A DNA stretch of 64,000 nucleotides from Citrus sinensis (Eukaryota > Streptophyta > Magnoliopsida > Sapindales > Rutaceae). The DNA lies in contig NC_068564.1 in NCBI RefSeq assembly GCF_022201045.2, positions 28,549,001 to 28,613,000 of the forward strand. The letters are read 5' to 3'. The notes under the pieces are model-generated. The model was not told the origin of the DNA and made no database searches. It was given only the letters and a program-made list of their open reading frames with translations. Position 1 is the stretch's first letter. Every line of letters begins with the position of its first letter. Made by a program: the position numbers and the translations under genes. Below are positions 35,701 through 48,117 of this stretch, one piece after another.

Positions 35701-38700
35701 GCAGTTGTGGCTTTTTAAGTGTCAGTGGGTGCCAACTAGTTGAGTCGGTAAAACTATTGTAATGAAAAAACAAAAGGTTTAGGGTTCAAACTCCGCTTTC
35801 ATCGTTAGGAGGGGATTGAGTTGTTAGGCTAAATGTGAATAAAAATTTAAAAAGAAAAATGAAAAGGAAAAATATTGTTTCGCAAACACTTACCACTATG
35901 GTTTGTAAGTTAAGATGATTTTTAACTATAATATTTGATGAAAACCTATATTACCATTTTTTAAAACTATTAACTTTAGAAGTATTCTATCCAACAATTT
36001 CAGCTTTCATTTTACAACAGCCATGGCTTTTAAGCCATAACACCACAATAGCAAAGGGAACCTAAGTTGTCTTCATAAATAAAATGATAGTAAACACACA
36101 GATGTGGCTTTACCCTGAAGCTTGGAGCAGGTGACACAGCATCAAATAGTTTACCTCCAACCTTTGTTTGCTTGAGCTCAGGCAATGAACCCACCGTGCC
36201 AGAGCCAAATCCCCTTCCAAAGGAAGCATAATTCGCTTCAATCTGCTGTTCACTTGATTCAAGACTACCTACATTGTCGCCAGTCTTACTAGATCTCCCA
36301 GCATAAGCAAGGGTACCTGCATGTGAGGACTCCCTCATAGAGCAAGGTTGTCGGACTGAATCTCGTGATCGCGTAATCCTGCCAGAAGAAATATTGCTGC
36401 TCCTTTCCTTGCTATCATAATTATGTGCTTTTGCTCCTTCCACTTCACAGCTTTCATTATCAAAATCAGCAGTTTCTACCAACTTTGATTCATGAATCTG
36501 GTTGGGTTGTAGGTGAAAAATCCCTACTGGAGATGATTTAGATCCTTCAGACACGAGCTGATCCACATGATCCATTTTGTCAACTGGTCTTCTATCCTTA
36601 TTTAATTGCACAACATCATCCTCCTGAGACAATCAAAAGTAGTGACATTCTACATCAGGCACCAAGTTATCTTCATAAGGAAACTGGCTGCAATTATGTG
36701 TGTGTGAGTGTGTGTGTGTGAGTGGCCTTACCCTCAAGGTTGGGGCAGCAGATACAGCATAATTTGGCCTACCACCAACCTTTCTTTGCTTGAGCTGATT
36801 TGATGAATTCACCATGCCAGAGCCAAAGGAATCAGAATCTTCAATCTGCTGTTCATTTAATTCAAGACAACATACATTGTTTTGATCCCTACTAGATTTC
36901 CCAGCAGAAGAAAGGCTATCCGCATGTGAGGACTCTCCCATAGAGCTAGGTAGTTGAACAGATTTTTTAGATCTTGTAATATTTCCACGGTAAATATTGC
37001 TACTCTTTTCCTTGCTCACGAGATCATGTACTTTTCCTCCTTCCACGGCACAGCTTTCATTATCAAAATCAGCAGTTTGAACCAATTCTGACCAACCAAT
37101 TTGATCAAACTCTAGGGAAGTGATCCCAGACCTCGTACATAGGCTAGAATTTACACAAAAATCATTCTCAAGTGATAAATAAATTTTCTCTGCTTTTGCA
37201 CTATTACGAGCCTCTAGAGCCCATTGCCTTGATTTTGATCTTTGAACCCTGGCCAATGATTGAAGTGGCTCAGGGTCAATGTCTGAAATTCTTGAACCTA
37301 TCTGATCTTGGGGAGATGCAGCACCAAAATCCATCTTGAGCACACCATTTGAGTCACACACAGTATCATTGACAGTAAACTGATGCAGATTAGACAGACC
37401 ATCTTCTGCGACTAATCCTTTGTTTGAAGCATGAAGTTCTTTGTTTGAAACATCTACCGGCTCTTCATTTTCATCCGTAACAGCCAGCTTATTGAAGGGA
37501 ACACATTTATAGCTGGAACGAGATGTCACAGGCTGCAGACCTAGGATTAGGGGTGAAATAAGCTCCTCCACACATGACTCTGCAATGATACCGAAGATTG
37601 TTAAGGAAAGCCAGCAAGATAACTCTTACCACTTATATCTATGGCAGCAACATGTAGTGGTATCTCTCATGGTAAGGTTGGGTCCAGTGAATCACCACTC
37701 TTATGGCCATCAAGTTCATATATTTTTTGCAATTTTAATTATCATGACAAATGCTAGAAATTACAATATTTCACAACATACTAAAACACGGTGCAAAAGC
37801 CTTCAAGTTCTCTGTCGTATGTTTTTTTTTTTTTTTGAATGACAAGCAATGATTTCTCAAGCACTATTTTATTTCTCCGTGGTAACATATCTTCTTTCTC
37901 TGATGACTACTTGAGGATTGATCTATTGGTGGATCACTTGATTGATTAACCCTACCCACCTACTTCTACTTGAGAATAAATCAAACATGGAATCACCTAG
38001 GTACTTCTTCATTATCATACTAAAATAATTCCATTGCTTGTTTTTAAGAGCAAAACTATTTTGAAATTGTGCTTTCAAAAGCACCAAAAATACTGTTAAA
38101 AAAAGGATTTAGGATGCAAAACTGACAACATAAAACACTTAAACGAACCATACCATTTTCCTTGCCATGGAATTCACTTAGATTTGCTTCTTCCACCTTA
38201 CAGCTTTCCTTACTAATATGAACAGATTCATCCAGTTCCAATTCTTGTACATGGTCATGCTGTACGGGAGCACTCTCAGAAACTGTAATTCCACCATACA
38301 AAACACCAGCATTATTCTCATCTTGTAAATTACTTTGAAATAATTTTGCACTCCTACGAAGAGCCAAAGCCCTTTGCCTTGACTTGGATCTTTGAAAGTT
38401 TTCCAGCGACTGGGCTGGCTCAGGAGAATCATTAGACAGTTTTTCAAATCCCTGATCCAGCAGTGATATAACATCATCAGAATCCCCCTTCTGAACGCCA
38501 TTTGAGGCACCTTCAACATCATTAACTGGAAGCTGAGGCGAAACAGACAATCGGTCTCCTGCATCAAAACCTTTAGACAAAGTGTGAACTTCTGTGAATG
38601 AATTAGCAGGAAAATCCCCTTTATCAGCTGGAACATCAGGCTTGTTGTAGAGTGAGCAGCAACTGCCAGAATATGGCACTGCCAATGGTGGACGTGGGAG

Positions 38701-39548
38701 TAAGAGCCCCGATATAAGTTCCTCCTTATTCAAATCTGCCATGACGTCAACAAAACAACTATAAATTAACCAATGTTATAAAAAATTCCCAGCAATCAAA
38801 AAATTTCAAGACACAATTGTTTATTATTTACCAAATTCGATACTGATCGGCAAAGAAAAGTAGAAAACATCAAATTTCAAATTTGTTGTAAATTCAACTA
38901 AAGCCTTAATAACAAAGTAAAAGGGTCCAGTGACATCAATTTTATTTACTCTTCAAACTATCAAGCTATGTTCAGTGTAAATACTTTAAATTATATGTGA
39001 CTAATCCTTTTCCTATTAAGTTATCAGTTTAATCGAACAAAAAGTAATGCAAAATTTCACCTCCTAAACACTACCAAAACAATGCCCTAAATATTTCTAC
39101 ATCCGAAACTCGACACTTCAACCATAAATTCTCAGTTTCAAGAGCCCAAAGCTTACTGATTACTCATTTTAAGAGGCAAAAAGAACTTAAATTTTGCTTT
39201 TATTTTCAAATTAACACTCAAATCCGAGCACAAACTACAAAATAATAATAATAAAGTTAAAAAAATGAAGATAAATTGGAGGAAGAAATGAAGAAACCTA
39301 AGCAGAAATTATTTAAAAAATTCCGAAACAATAGCAACAAATTGAATGGATTGAAGAAGAAAGATAACGGAAGAGGTGAAATTACCATTGGGAGGACAGG
39401 AAAAGAGCCAAGGAGGAGGGGCGATTCCGTCAATAAGACATTTGGAGGCGAGTTGATGATCGAAGAGAAGAGTCTGGCGTTTGACCTGGTCTTCGATCCA
39501 CTTCTTCCTCTCGAAGATCTGCACGAACAGCTTCTCTATCGTTCCCAT
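29718..39548 (-). CDS. WYR: Inner centromere protein (INCENP/WYRD), exon-expanded
   Basis: Scaffold of the chromosomal passenger complex; binds Aurora kinase through its IN-box. Fourteen exons, all phase-compatible: 39548-39386, 38735-38154, 37579-36732, 36623-36114, 35634-35128, 35051-34545, 34455-33949, 33840-33724, 33076-31624, 31296-30938, 30828-30649, 30472-30315, 29936-29845, 29758-29718; about 2007 aa (Arabidopsis At5g55820 is about 1800). N-terminus MGTIEKLFVQIFERKKW is the conserved plant INCENP start; an in-frame Met five codons upstream is possible. Residues about 1733-1851 form a highly charged K/E/R coiled coil or single helix (GKRDVKVKALEAAEAAKR). The IN-box is at about 1930-1985 (SYDVSPYKDSDNEEE, FIPSWASK). 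Exons 4-7 are near-identical-length repeats (170, 169, 169, 169 codons), and exon 3 ends in a fifth related unit. The short last exon is the least certain. Confidence 0.9.
33840..37150 (-). repeat. Tandem exon-intron repeats inside INCENP
   Basis: Exons 4, 5, 6 and 7 (510, 507, 507 and 507 nt), the distal part of exon 3 and the stub exon 8 (117 nt) are copies of one unit. The shared pattern includes (E/D)D(D)VVQ, DHV, FDxESC, KEKSSNIY, ITRSxSSV, AYAGRSS and LKQRKVG. Each unit ends in a xR|GTAAGG/GTAAAG donor and starts after tctcag. Intron bodies are also alike (tatgaagacaacttag). Exon starts are spaced 989, 583, 596 and 615 bp; the long first spacing is due to an insertion. Confidence 0.9.
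35690..36030. mobile_element. Compound insertion (MITE-like ends with a tRNA-type SINE inside)
   Basis: The intron between INCENP repeat exons 4 and 5 is about 390 bp longer than its sister introns. Inside, 35721-35862 has a pol III A-box-like TAGTTGAGTCGG (about 35738) and a B-box-like GGTTCAAACTC (35783-35793), then an A-rich tail: the layout of a tRNA-derived SINE on the + strand. The flanks (35690-35720 and about 35990-36030) carry related tggcttttTAAG phrases, perhaps an older host MITE. The boundaries are approximate. Confidence 0.45.
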
Positions 39549-40316
39549 TGTCTCTTCCTTCATTTCACGTTCTTTCTACTCCATTTGATAGATTCGGAAT
39601 CTAGACGATAGAGTTCTTCTTAAGAGAGATAGCAAGAGTGAAGGGGGAAGGACCAGCGAGGGAATTTGGGCGTTCTGTGATCGACGGTGGAGATTGACTT
39701 TGTGACGAGCGCGTTTGGGAATTTGAATTTTGGGATAAAACGGGCTGGGCTGGGCTAGGCCGCCGGTGGAAAATAACCCAATTGACATTTAATTATGCCA
39801 ACCAGATCCCTGGAAATTTGTGCTTTCTCAATTGAGGATATTTTTTTACTGGATCAATGAATTAATATGTGACAATGTTACTAAATAACAAAATTTGAAT
39901 TTTTTTTTTCAGTACTAAGATCCGTGAATCTTAATAAAAATATCAACTCATCTTCAACTCCAAAAAAATTGTACGTGAATGATCATTTTCAACTCCATCC
40001 AACAAGCTGTGAATTGTATGTTTTTCCTCAGTAAATTATCAAAGCCTCAGTGCAGAACAGCAGAACAGAGGCGACGTTCTGTATGTTTTGTTCTGTTCAA
40101 AAATCAAGTAAATTATCACTCAGCCCCAGGTATATTACCATTGACCATATCTCAAAAGCTAACCCCATAAATCGAAGGTTGCTCGACTATTATGCAGACA
40201 ATAATACAGCCATTATTTCTCACAAGCAGTAAAATAGATAACAATAAAATTGAAATTGCATGGTTCTAAAATTTATTATATAAGAATATAGTCCCAAAGA
40301 TCAAAATATAACGTAC
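39549..40316. other. Intergenic, INCENP promoter to fusion unit 1
   Basis: About 770 bp: the INCENP promoter and leader next to 39549, then AT-rich 3' flank of F-box-SANT unit 1. No gene supported. Confidence 0.5.
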
Positions 40317-42330
40317 TCATTTTAGAGTATGGAGCCACTTTCTCTTCCTTCCATTGGACATCGCAACAAACATCCTTCTCCAGTCTATACTAGTAAATTT
40401 CTCACAAGCTTTTACGTAGACATCATCGTCCAAATCGTTCATAGACTCCAATATTTGAATGCATTCTTCGATGGATGCATGTTCAAGAAAAACTGGAGAG
40501 CGTTCGTTTTCATTTCCTGATATTTGAGGTGTCTTTGATTTTTTGCTTGGACAAAGATTGTTTAGGTCGTTGAGAGAGCAGTGTCGCTTGTTTTTCACAA
40601 TGCTTTGTTTACCACCTTCAATGTCAAAGTACATGTTTGCCGCATCCAGAACCCCTCGAATTTTCAACTCTATCTTCGTATTATAGGATTGGGAGGATTG
40701 AATGTACGCAATAGTTTCATCAAGCAGATGATAATACTCGCATCCCTTATTCTGAAATTGTTTTGCTAAAGGGTTTTTCTGCACATTTAAAAGAATGATA
40801 AATTAATTAGATACTATCCAAAAACCATATATCTTAATCATATATAGGATGAGAGTAATTATAACCTTGATATAAGATTCCCAAACATCTTCATGTGCCC
40901 GAACTATGTTGGTCTTTGGATCCCAAGCCATGCCCGTATGTGCCAAAAGTTTTGAAAATTCATGATGTAACCTACACAAGTGATCGTATTTAGACTTCAA
41001 CTTAGAAACAGTATATCTCTTGCCAAATTCTTCAAACATATTATCTTCTATGGAAGTCCATGCCATTTCTTCCCAAGTTAAGGCTAGCAGTCCATTTTTC
41101 GCTACTTTGTGCAGTAGCTTAACGAAATGCTCCTCAATAATTGGCCATGGAGCAACATAATCAATTTGCTCATCCTTCGAACCCATGCTGCACAAAATAC
41201 AGCAAAATGTTACAAAATATATTTGGTCAGATATAAGAAATTAACTATGAATTTGTGACTTACAATTCTGCTGATTCAACTCTAAGCCAATTCGGTGGGA
41301 TTTTGCAAAATAAAGAAGAATGATAAAGAGTCTTATAATTATTGGTTCCCAAGTGATGGACAACCACATCTCGATTATGAGTAACGAAATATATGCAATT
41401 TTCTTCGAAGTCACCTCTAAACTTGCTAACACATAGCGATGTGGAGCTATGTTTTCCCAAGAAGATTGCATTAGGGCCGATATTTCTCACCTCAATCCAC
41501 CGTTTCCTGTGCCAATCCAACCTATAAACATCATATCTTTGACTTACTCGAACAAGTAACAATTCGCCCTTCAACTCGACGAAGTAATTATTTCCGTATG
41601 GTCCAGTAGAAGATACGGGCAATGAAACTGCTTCAACAGAACCAGAGCTAGAAAATTTTAAATGAAATATTTGACCCGCAAGATCGGCGTAAAATTCACC
41701 CTTAAAACAAATAGTATCACCCCAGTTGAAACCACCGTAGTTACATCTATGGATCATCATTACCGGGGTCCAAGTTTTGTCTCCTGGTCTACAGACGTAC
41801 AAATTAGTACCATCAATAGCAAGAACAACACATTTGGGATCCAAAGGGCTAGTTGATGTCACCACTCTCAAATCTTGTGGGTTGCAGAATGTCCCTAAAT
41901 ATGGTATCCTGATTTGATCTCTAGTGAAGGGATTCAGAAGGGATGGATTTTTTTTCCTGTCGAATGGAATTGTTAGCAACCAGCCGTCGGATGAACTCGA
42001 ACACCATCTTTCCTTCAATTGTGGAAGATATATTTGGTGAAGGTTCTTTGTTTGGGTGCTGAAGAGAGTGCAAGAGCAGCACTGTTTTTTATCATTATTC
42101 GATGATGCTGATGCTGATGATGATGATGATGATGAGAGCAATAGAAAAGGAGACTGCAGGGATGTAAGTTGGCGGTATAGAGTTCTGATGAGAGATCTCC
42201 ATGAAAGACAGACGGCTGCACATTGCGAGATATCTTCACAATCTGTGAGTTTTTGGAAGATTTCTGAAAGGAGTTCAATGGGAAGATCCGATGACCATGA
42301 CCTTCGTAATAACGGTTCTGCTGCTGCCAT
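40317..42330 (-). CDS. F-box-DUF295-Myb/SANT-like fusion protein, unit 1
   Basis: Three exons: 42330-41264, 41187-40866 and 40778-40317; introns of 76 and 87 bp. Exon 1 gives an F-box (about residues 13-57, LPIELLSEIFQKLTD, AVCLSWRSL) and a DUF295/KIB-type propeller (about 150-350, FVELKGELLLV, YRLDWHRKRW, ENCIYFV). Read on, exon 1 stops at SAEL-TAA, but that TAA is part of GTAAGT. Splicing GAA TT | C ATG GGT continues in frame into a Myb/SANT-like DNA-binding domain (IDYVAPWPIIEEHFVKLL, about 362-455). Exon 3 supplies the family's C-terminus (ASIEECIQIL, WRRMFVAMSNGRKRKWL). Exon lengths (1067, 322, 462 nt) fit one continuous frame of 616 aa. The F-box side suggests SCF ubiquitin ligase recruitment, the SANT side DNA or L10-type protein binding. 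If unspliced, two separate proteins result. Confidence 0.75.
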
Positions 42331-44035
42331 TGTTAATTATGATTGGATTGAAAACAATAAACCCTAAACCTAATATTTAAGTCAAGGCTTGACACGTGGG
42401 CTTATAAACAGTTGGATTCAATAAGTTTACATATGAGCTTATGAGCACTTGGAACTCTCTCCCCGTGCAGGAGAAAGCCTATGTGGATAGCTTTTACATT
42501 AGTTTTTTAACACCAATTTTCACATTAACTAATGCCATCTTATAATCTTAATTATTCATTCATTTTTTATCAACCATCCCCGATATTATTTTCATTAACT
42601 TGCTTGAATCTTAAAGAATATTTTTTCAGAAATTCAGAATTTGAACTCGACTCATATGAATAAAGAGAGAATTAAATAAGCATAGATAATTTTTCTTTAA
42701 AAAAAAATTAATGATAAAAGGAGAGATAAAACTTAGGATATCTAATGAAAAGAGGATCATATTTCAAAAAACAAACAAAATCAAATAATGAAATAAACAT
42801 GAATATATAATTAGGATATCTAATTCTCATGACCCCGATTTCAAGAGGAGAGCTCACATATTATTCATTATATGATGATCATCATCATCCGAATCGTTGA
42901 TAGCCTCCAATAATGTCTCTTCGATCAATTGATGCAGAAGATCTTGTTCTATTTTCTAATAGTGAACAAGCCAATGCGGTAAAGACTAACCAAACAATTG
43001 AAAACTACTGGCTGCTATATGCCAAGTAGAAAACACTTTTACGTTGATCAAATAGTGAACCCGAGCAATCTTCAACGAAATGAAATATTTGATGATTTTC
43101 TCTGAAAAGTCCGTTAAAAATATCCATTTCCAATCTCAAGAGATGTAGAATTGTGTTTACTTAATAGCAATGCATTATCACGCACCAATAATTTTCAACT
43201 TAATCCAAATTTTCCTTTGCCAATTCACCTTGTGAATCTCAATATGTTCGCCGAATTTCTTAACGAGTGACAACTCGCCCTTTTAACTCGACCAAGCTTG
43301 TCGTACAACCACGAGTCAGTACTTGAGCCTGAGTCCTTCCACATAAGACGGTGCCGGTCGGTGAAAGAGATTTGATCAAGTTGATTGTATTGATGATGAT
43401 ATAGGAGAGTCTTGATAAATATGGCTGTCTATCTCACCAGGATTTGAATCTAAATGACCAATTAAAAAAGAGTAGAGCTTGAGAGAGAGAAGCACGAGAG
43501 AAAGACGAGAGAATTTTGTCTTCTCTCTCTCTACCCACTCATTCTCTCTCTATCTCTTTTTTCATTATTTCTCTGGTCTTTCTCTCGTGTTTTTCTACAC
43601 CAAACATTTTTCATTAAAAAATATTATTTGAAACCATTCAGCTCTGTCATTAGGTATTAGTGTAGTTTTAAGAATACGAAAAAAAAAAGAGAAAAAAAAA
43701 TGGAATTACCATCCGTTAAATTATCATAAGCACGAAGGAGCATCATCATGTGTTTAACTTAAAAACAAGATTTGAATCTAAATTTCCATTAGGTTCATAC
43801 CGTTCATACAACTGAGAAGTACTTCAGTTCTGCACGGACACAGATTTCGGGGGTATGATAGGCAGCTCAAACCCAGCACCAAAACAGAAAGGTTCAAATG
43901 GGTGCAATCCCAATCATAAACAAATATAATTGTTTCCCCTAACAAACAAACAACGAAGTGCACTTGCAGTGCAAAGAACTGAAGAAACACCGCTGAAGCC
44001 AGGGAAGAATTTTTAAAGATGATTTTCTCCGGATA
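42331..44035. other. Intergenic with F-box relic and inverted repeat
   Basis: Promoter side of unit 1, then degraded sequence. 42960-43390 is a relic related to 48880-49210 (see separate entry). A pair of inverted arms (43491-43513 and 43569-43592, cacgagagaaagac) could form a hairpin with a 55 bp loop in a CT/GA-rich tract. Confidence 0.5.
42960..43390 (-). pseudogene. DUF295 F-box remnant in duplicated spacer
   Basis: The minus strand retains decayed DUF295 similarity around 43140-43320, the region corresponding to the LDWHRK and LVELKGEL blocks of the intact units. The surrounding text (accaaacaattgaaaactac; gccaagtagaaaacac) is matched at 48880-49210, downstream of unit 3. Too broken to model. 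Confidence 0.55.
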
Positions 44036-45347
<1,312 letters not shown>

Positions 45348-47565
45348 TCATATTAGACTATAAAGCCACTCTCTCTTGGTTGCATCCGATATCGCAACAA
45401 ACATTCTCCTCCAATCTACACTAATAAGCTTCTGACAACCTTTAATGTAGGCATCTTCATCCAAATCGTCCATAGCCTCCAAAATCTTAATGCACTCTTC
45501 GATGGATGCATCTTCAAAAACAAGAGCATGATGTTCTTGTTTTCTAAATTCTTCATTTGCTTCGGAGGATGTTTTACTAGTTGAATTAATCGAACTTTCG
45601 TAGTCGAACTGTCTTTGCTTTCGTTGTTGGGCAAGGATATCTTTTAGGTTGTTTAGAGAGCAATGTCGCTTGTTGTCGAAAATGCTTTCTACGCCACCTT
45701 TAATATCAAAGCACACCTCTGCAGCATCTGAAACTCCTCGGATTTTCAGATCAATCTTTGTTTCATAGGATTGAGAGGGTTGATGAGTGTGGGCAATAAT
45801 TTCATCAAACGGATGAAAATACTCGAATCCCTTATTCTTAAATCGCTTACCAAAAGGGTCTTTCTGTACATTTGAAAGAAAGAAAGAAATAAATAAAGAT
45901 GAATTAGGGAAAAAAAAAAACCATCACCATGATTGCATTTACATCAACGGTAATTAATATATATATGTATATACATACCTTGATATAAGATTCCCAAACA
46001 TCTTCATCAGCCCGAACTTTGTTGGTCTTTGGATCCCAAACCATACCCGTATGTGCCAAAAGTTTTGAAAATTCATGATGTAACCTACACAAGTGATCGT
46101 ATTTAGACTTCAACTTAGAAACAGTATATCTCTTGCCAAATTCTTCAAACATATTATCTTCTATGGAAGTCCATGCCATTTCTTCCCAAGTTAAGGCTAG
46201 CAGTCCATTCTTTGCTATCTTGTGCAGTACCTTAACGAAGTGCTCCTCAATAATTGGCCATGGAGCAACATAATCAATTTGATCATGCTTTGAAGCCATG
46301 CTGCACAAGGTATAGCAAAACGTTTTAAGGCCAATCCAAAATCGAATTAGTATCTCATTATTAATTAACACTTAATTTAAAAATACGTATTACAAATATA
46401 TTTTGTCATAAATTAAAAAAAGAAAAAGAAAAAGAAGCTGACATAATATGCAATACTGAAATTAAGAAAAGTAAGTTTTGATGACTTACATTTCTGCTGA
46501 CTCAACTCTAAGCCAATTCGGTGGAGTAAATGTCCAAGTCGATGAAAATTGATGAAGAATCTCATGACGACCAGTATCCAAGTCGTAGACAACCATCTCT
46601 TGATGGATGGAAATGAAATAAATGCAATTTGCTTTCAAAAATCCTGTAAAATCCGTAACACAAAGCGACGTGGAACCATGTTTTCCCAATAACAATGCAG
46701 TATTATTAGAGCCAATATTTTTCACCTTAATCCATTGCTTCCGGTGCCAGTCCAACCTGTAAACACGTACGCCAGATAGACTATAGTCTTTTCGAAACCG
46801 ATTTTCAATTTTTATTTGAACAAGTACCAATTCGCCCTTCAACTCCACTAAATAACTATTAAAGTCGTACACAACATAAGGTACGGGCAAATCTACAGCT
46901 TCGACGACGCCCCCAGAACCATTTACTTTTATATGAAATATTCGACACCCATATTCGGCATAAAATTCACCCTTATAGCAAACCGTATCACCCCAGCTGT
47001 GATTACAGACGCCTTTATAATTGGTCACCACCTTGGTCCAAGATTTGTCTCCTGGTCTGCAGCTGTACAACTTTTGTTCGTCAATGGCAAGGACCACACA
47101 TTCGGGATCCAAAGGACTGGTTGATGTGACCACTCTCAAGTCCTTTGCTTTTCCGGGCGATGATTCTACTAAATGTGGCGGTAACTCTACTCGATCTCTC
47201 GTGAAAGGATTTAGAAGGCATAGATTTTTTTCCCTCCTGAAAGGAATTATTAGCAACCAACCGTCGTGTGAACTCGAACACCAGCTTTCTTTTAATTGCG
47301 GAAGAAATATTTGGTGAAGTTTATTTGTTTGGGCGTTGAAGAGAGTGCAAGAAGAGCATTGGGATGATGATGAGAGCAATAGGAAAGGAGATTGAAGACA
47401 TACAAGTTGGCGGTATAGAGTTCTAAGGAGAGATTGCCATGAGAGACAGACGGCTGCACAGTGTGAGATATCAACGCAGTCAGTGAGCTTTTGGAAGATT
47501 TCGGATAGGAGTCGCATGGGAAGATCGGACCATGACCTAACTAGCATTGGTTCTGCTGCTGCCAT
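45348..47565 (-). CDS. F-box-DUF295-Myb/SANT-like fusion protein, unit 2
   Basis: Exons 47565-46490, 46300-45979 and 45863-45348 (1076, 322 and 516 nt); introns 189 and 115 bp; 637 aa. I start at MAAAEPML, which matches unit 1 (MAAAEPLL). An in-frame Met five codons upstream is possible. F-box near residues 12-56 (LPMRLLSEIFQKLTD). DUF295 blocks: LLNPFTRDRVELPP, WGDTVCYKGEFYAEYG, YLVELKGELVLVQ, KANCIYFI. The frame would stop at SAEM-TAA inside GTAAGT. Splicing GAA AT | C ATG GCT enters the SANT exon (ASKHDQIDYVAPWPIIEEHF). That exon is almost identical to unit 1 over its central part, suggesting recent duplication or gene conversion. The last exon carries FEDASIEECIKILEAMDDLDEDAYIK and ends WLYSLI. 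Fully open with no damage seen. Confidence 0.75.
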
Positions 47566-47619
47566 TATGAAGAAGGACACGCAACGTAAACAACAAACCG
47601 AAGATAGGGTTTTTAAGGC

Positions 47620-48117
47620 CCAAATATGCCAAATATTGGATCTTGAGTGGACACAGCTGATCAGTCAAACGTGTTCTCCTAATTCTAATCCTCCATTAAA
47701 CTCTACTGCAAACCCTGTAGCCGTCACTTTTGAACAACCCCAGTTTTTTCCTCCTAACTCTTGCCAAAATATGACAGATATAATCAATGGATCTTGGGGT
47801 TCCATTGCCACTGCTCCGAATAACAATTTTCCATTACACAGCTCTAATTCAAACCCTGCTGCCTCCACTCCAGAACTTCCTTCTTCTAACTCTCACCAAA
47901 ATACACAAAATATGATGGGTGGATCTTCGGGGTGCTCCAGCTGATTCAAATATCGATACTCCGAATTACTGCCCCAGTACACTTGCGGAACTAGCTAGAT
48001 CTGGAAAAATGGGTAAACGACGATACACAGCTGCTACACCAAGATCTCTTTGAAAACCTAGTTAAAATGTGGTTCGAAGCTCGCCCAATACAGCAATCAC
48101 CCAAATTTTGAGGCCTC
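47620..48117 (+). pseudogene. Unassigned Asn/Ser/Pro-rich coding remnant
   Basis: On the + strand, just upstream of unit 2, a frame reads LDLEWTQLISQTC, then Asn/Ser/Pro-rich text with two loosely repeated blocks (SxNSxQNMxxxxxGS) to a stop at 47944. Coherent peptide-like text continues in other frames (STLAELARSGKMGKRR; QLLHQDLFENLVKMWFEAR) to about 48117. It looks like the frameshifted 3' half of a regulatory protein gene, but I do not recognise the family. Confidence 0.35.

Noticed and set aside
41187-42330. Treating the F-box and SANT reading frames as two independent genes
   Set aside because: Only 70-190 bp separate them, there is no room for a normal terminator and promoter in unit 1, and the GTAAGT donor, cag acceptor and phase agree in all copies. 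I keep the two-gene reading only as an isoform possibility.
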